Assembly (NCBI GenBank): GCA_014534385.1
Contig: JACVRP010000179.1
Location: forward strand, 1-7,514
Direction: 5' to 3'
DNA: 7,514 nt
DNA from: Cyanobacteria bacterium Co-bin13
GTDB lineage: Bacteria > Cyanobacteriota > Cyanobacteriia > Phormidesmidales > Phormidesmidaceae
In this document: positions 7,193 to 7,514 of the stretch, piece after piece
Layout of the letters: each line of letters begins with the position of its first letter
Position numbering within the stretch: position 1 is the first letter of the stretch
The notes under the pieces: generated by a model
Database searches by the model: none
Seen by the model: the letters and a program-made list of their open reading frames with translations, nothing else
Told to the model about the DNA's origin: nothing
Program-made: the position numbers and the translations under genes

Positions 7193-7514
7193 CTAGCCTT
7201 TACCGAAAATTAGTGCCTCTGACCAGTCCCAGGTCAGGTATGCGGTTTCACCCTCGCTGCGAGGCAGGGAACCGCGTCGACGCAGTTCTAGGGCGTGAGA
7301 GGTAGGGTACTGTAGGTCCAGGCTCTGGCTCTCGCCCAGCTGCAGCAAATAGCTGGTGGAATACCCCAGATACTGGCTTTGAAGGATCCTGACGGGCAGG
7401 CTGGTGGGGGTTGCCTCAGCAAGAAGAGTCATGTTTTCAGGCCGTACCATCAGCCGCACAGGCGACTGGGGCAAAACGCTGCCGACCACCGTTCCCTCGA
7501 CAAACTGATCGCCA
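7193..7514 (-). CDS. ABC transporter ATP-binding protein, C-terminal TOBE domain (5' end outside window)
   Basis: The minus-strand frame is open from the right edge to TAG at 7193-7195, showing the last 106 or so residues of a longer protein. An apparent GTG start at 7489 is an internal valine, because the frame continues upstream as GDQFVEGTV. The visible part has VRPENMTLL, then YLGYSTSYLLQL and a final AYLTWDWSEALIFGKG. These are hallmarks of the TOBE domain that follows the nucleotide-binding domain in importer ATPases of the PotA/UgpC/FbpC kind. The Walker A, signature and Walker B motifs lie beyond the edge. The ATPase would sit on the cytoplasmic face and power uptake of a solute. Polyamine, ferric iron, sugar or molybdate are possible, and the fragment does not decide between them. 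The gene converges on the alpha-E gene. Confidence 0.8.
   Translation of the reverse strand, partial: GDQFVEGTVVGSVLPQSPVRLMVRPENMTLLAEATPTSLPVRILQSQYLGYSTSYLLQLGESQSLDLQYPTSHALELRRRGSLPRSEGETAYLTWDWSEALIFGKG

Noticed and set aside
6988..7213. ORFs on both strands in the alpha-E/ABC intergenic region
   Set aside because: They are translations of the two palindromic repeat elements; no ribosome site or protein-like composition.
7193..7489. A 98-residue stand-alone protein starting at GTG 7489
   Set aside because: The frame is open through the window edge with TOBE-like residues upstream, so GTG is an internal valine of a longer ABC ATPase.

Overview
This 7.5 kb window is GC-rich chromosomal DNA from a cyanobacterium. 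Five copies of the HIP1 octamer GCGATCGC occur at 114, 1493, 3911, 5198 and 6741, a density typical of cyanobacteria. The intergenic repeats (GACGCGGA-type octamers, a TGTCATTGCGAGC palindrome and a GGTGCGTCA/TGACGCACC palindrome) are of kinds I associate with filamentous cyanobacteria, and the proteins read as cyanobacterial. A Leptolyngbya-like lineage is plausible, but that is inference.

Layout. On the minus strand, 1572 to 1 holds the first 524 codons of a membrane-anchored, TPR-rich protein that I read as a soluble-lytic-transglycosylase (Slt) type enzyme; its catalytic end lies beyond the left edge. After a 140-bp divergent intergenic region with an 11-pair hairpin, the plus strand carries pepA (leucyl aminopeptidase, 1713-3191). 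It is followed 29 bp later by a TauE/SafE-type membrane transporter (3221-4126). After 141 bp come two partner genes: a circularly permuted type 2 ATP-grasp protein (best start GTG 4268, ends 5698) and an alpha-E domain protein (5960-6901). The last gene, on the minus strand from the right edge to 7193, is the C-terminal TOBE part of an ABC transporter ATPase. It converges on the alpha-E gene across 291 bp that hold two palindromic repeat elements.

How the genes may work together. The ATP-grasp/alpha-E pair is a widely conserved but biochemically poorly defined module, predicted from the ATP-grasp fold and gene neighbourhoods to form amide or peptide-like bonds. Here it is the least understood system in the window. 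It has two peculiarities. The two genes are separated by 261 bp of strand-asymmetric DNA: a purine-rich arm, then a pyrimidine-rich arm, with 8-bp tandem repeats and strong G-quadruplex potential on the template strand, ending at the alpha-E start codon. The transglutaminase-like gene that often accompanies the pair is not next to it. PepA and the TauE/SafE protein probably share a transcript. The Slt-like protein and the ABC ATPase are each cut by a window edge. No RNA genes, CRISPR arrays, complete insertion sequences or replication origin were seen.
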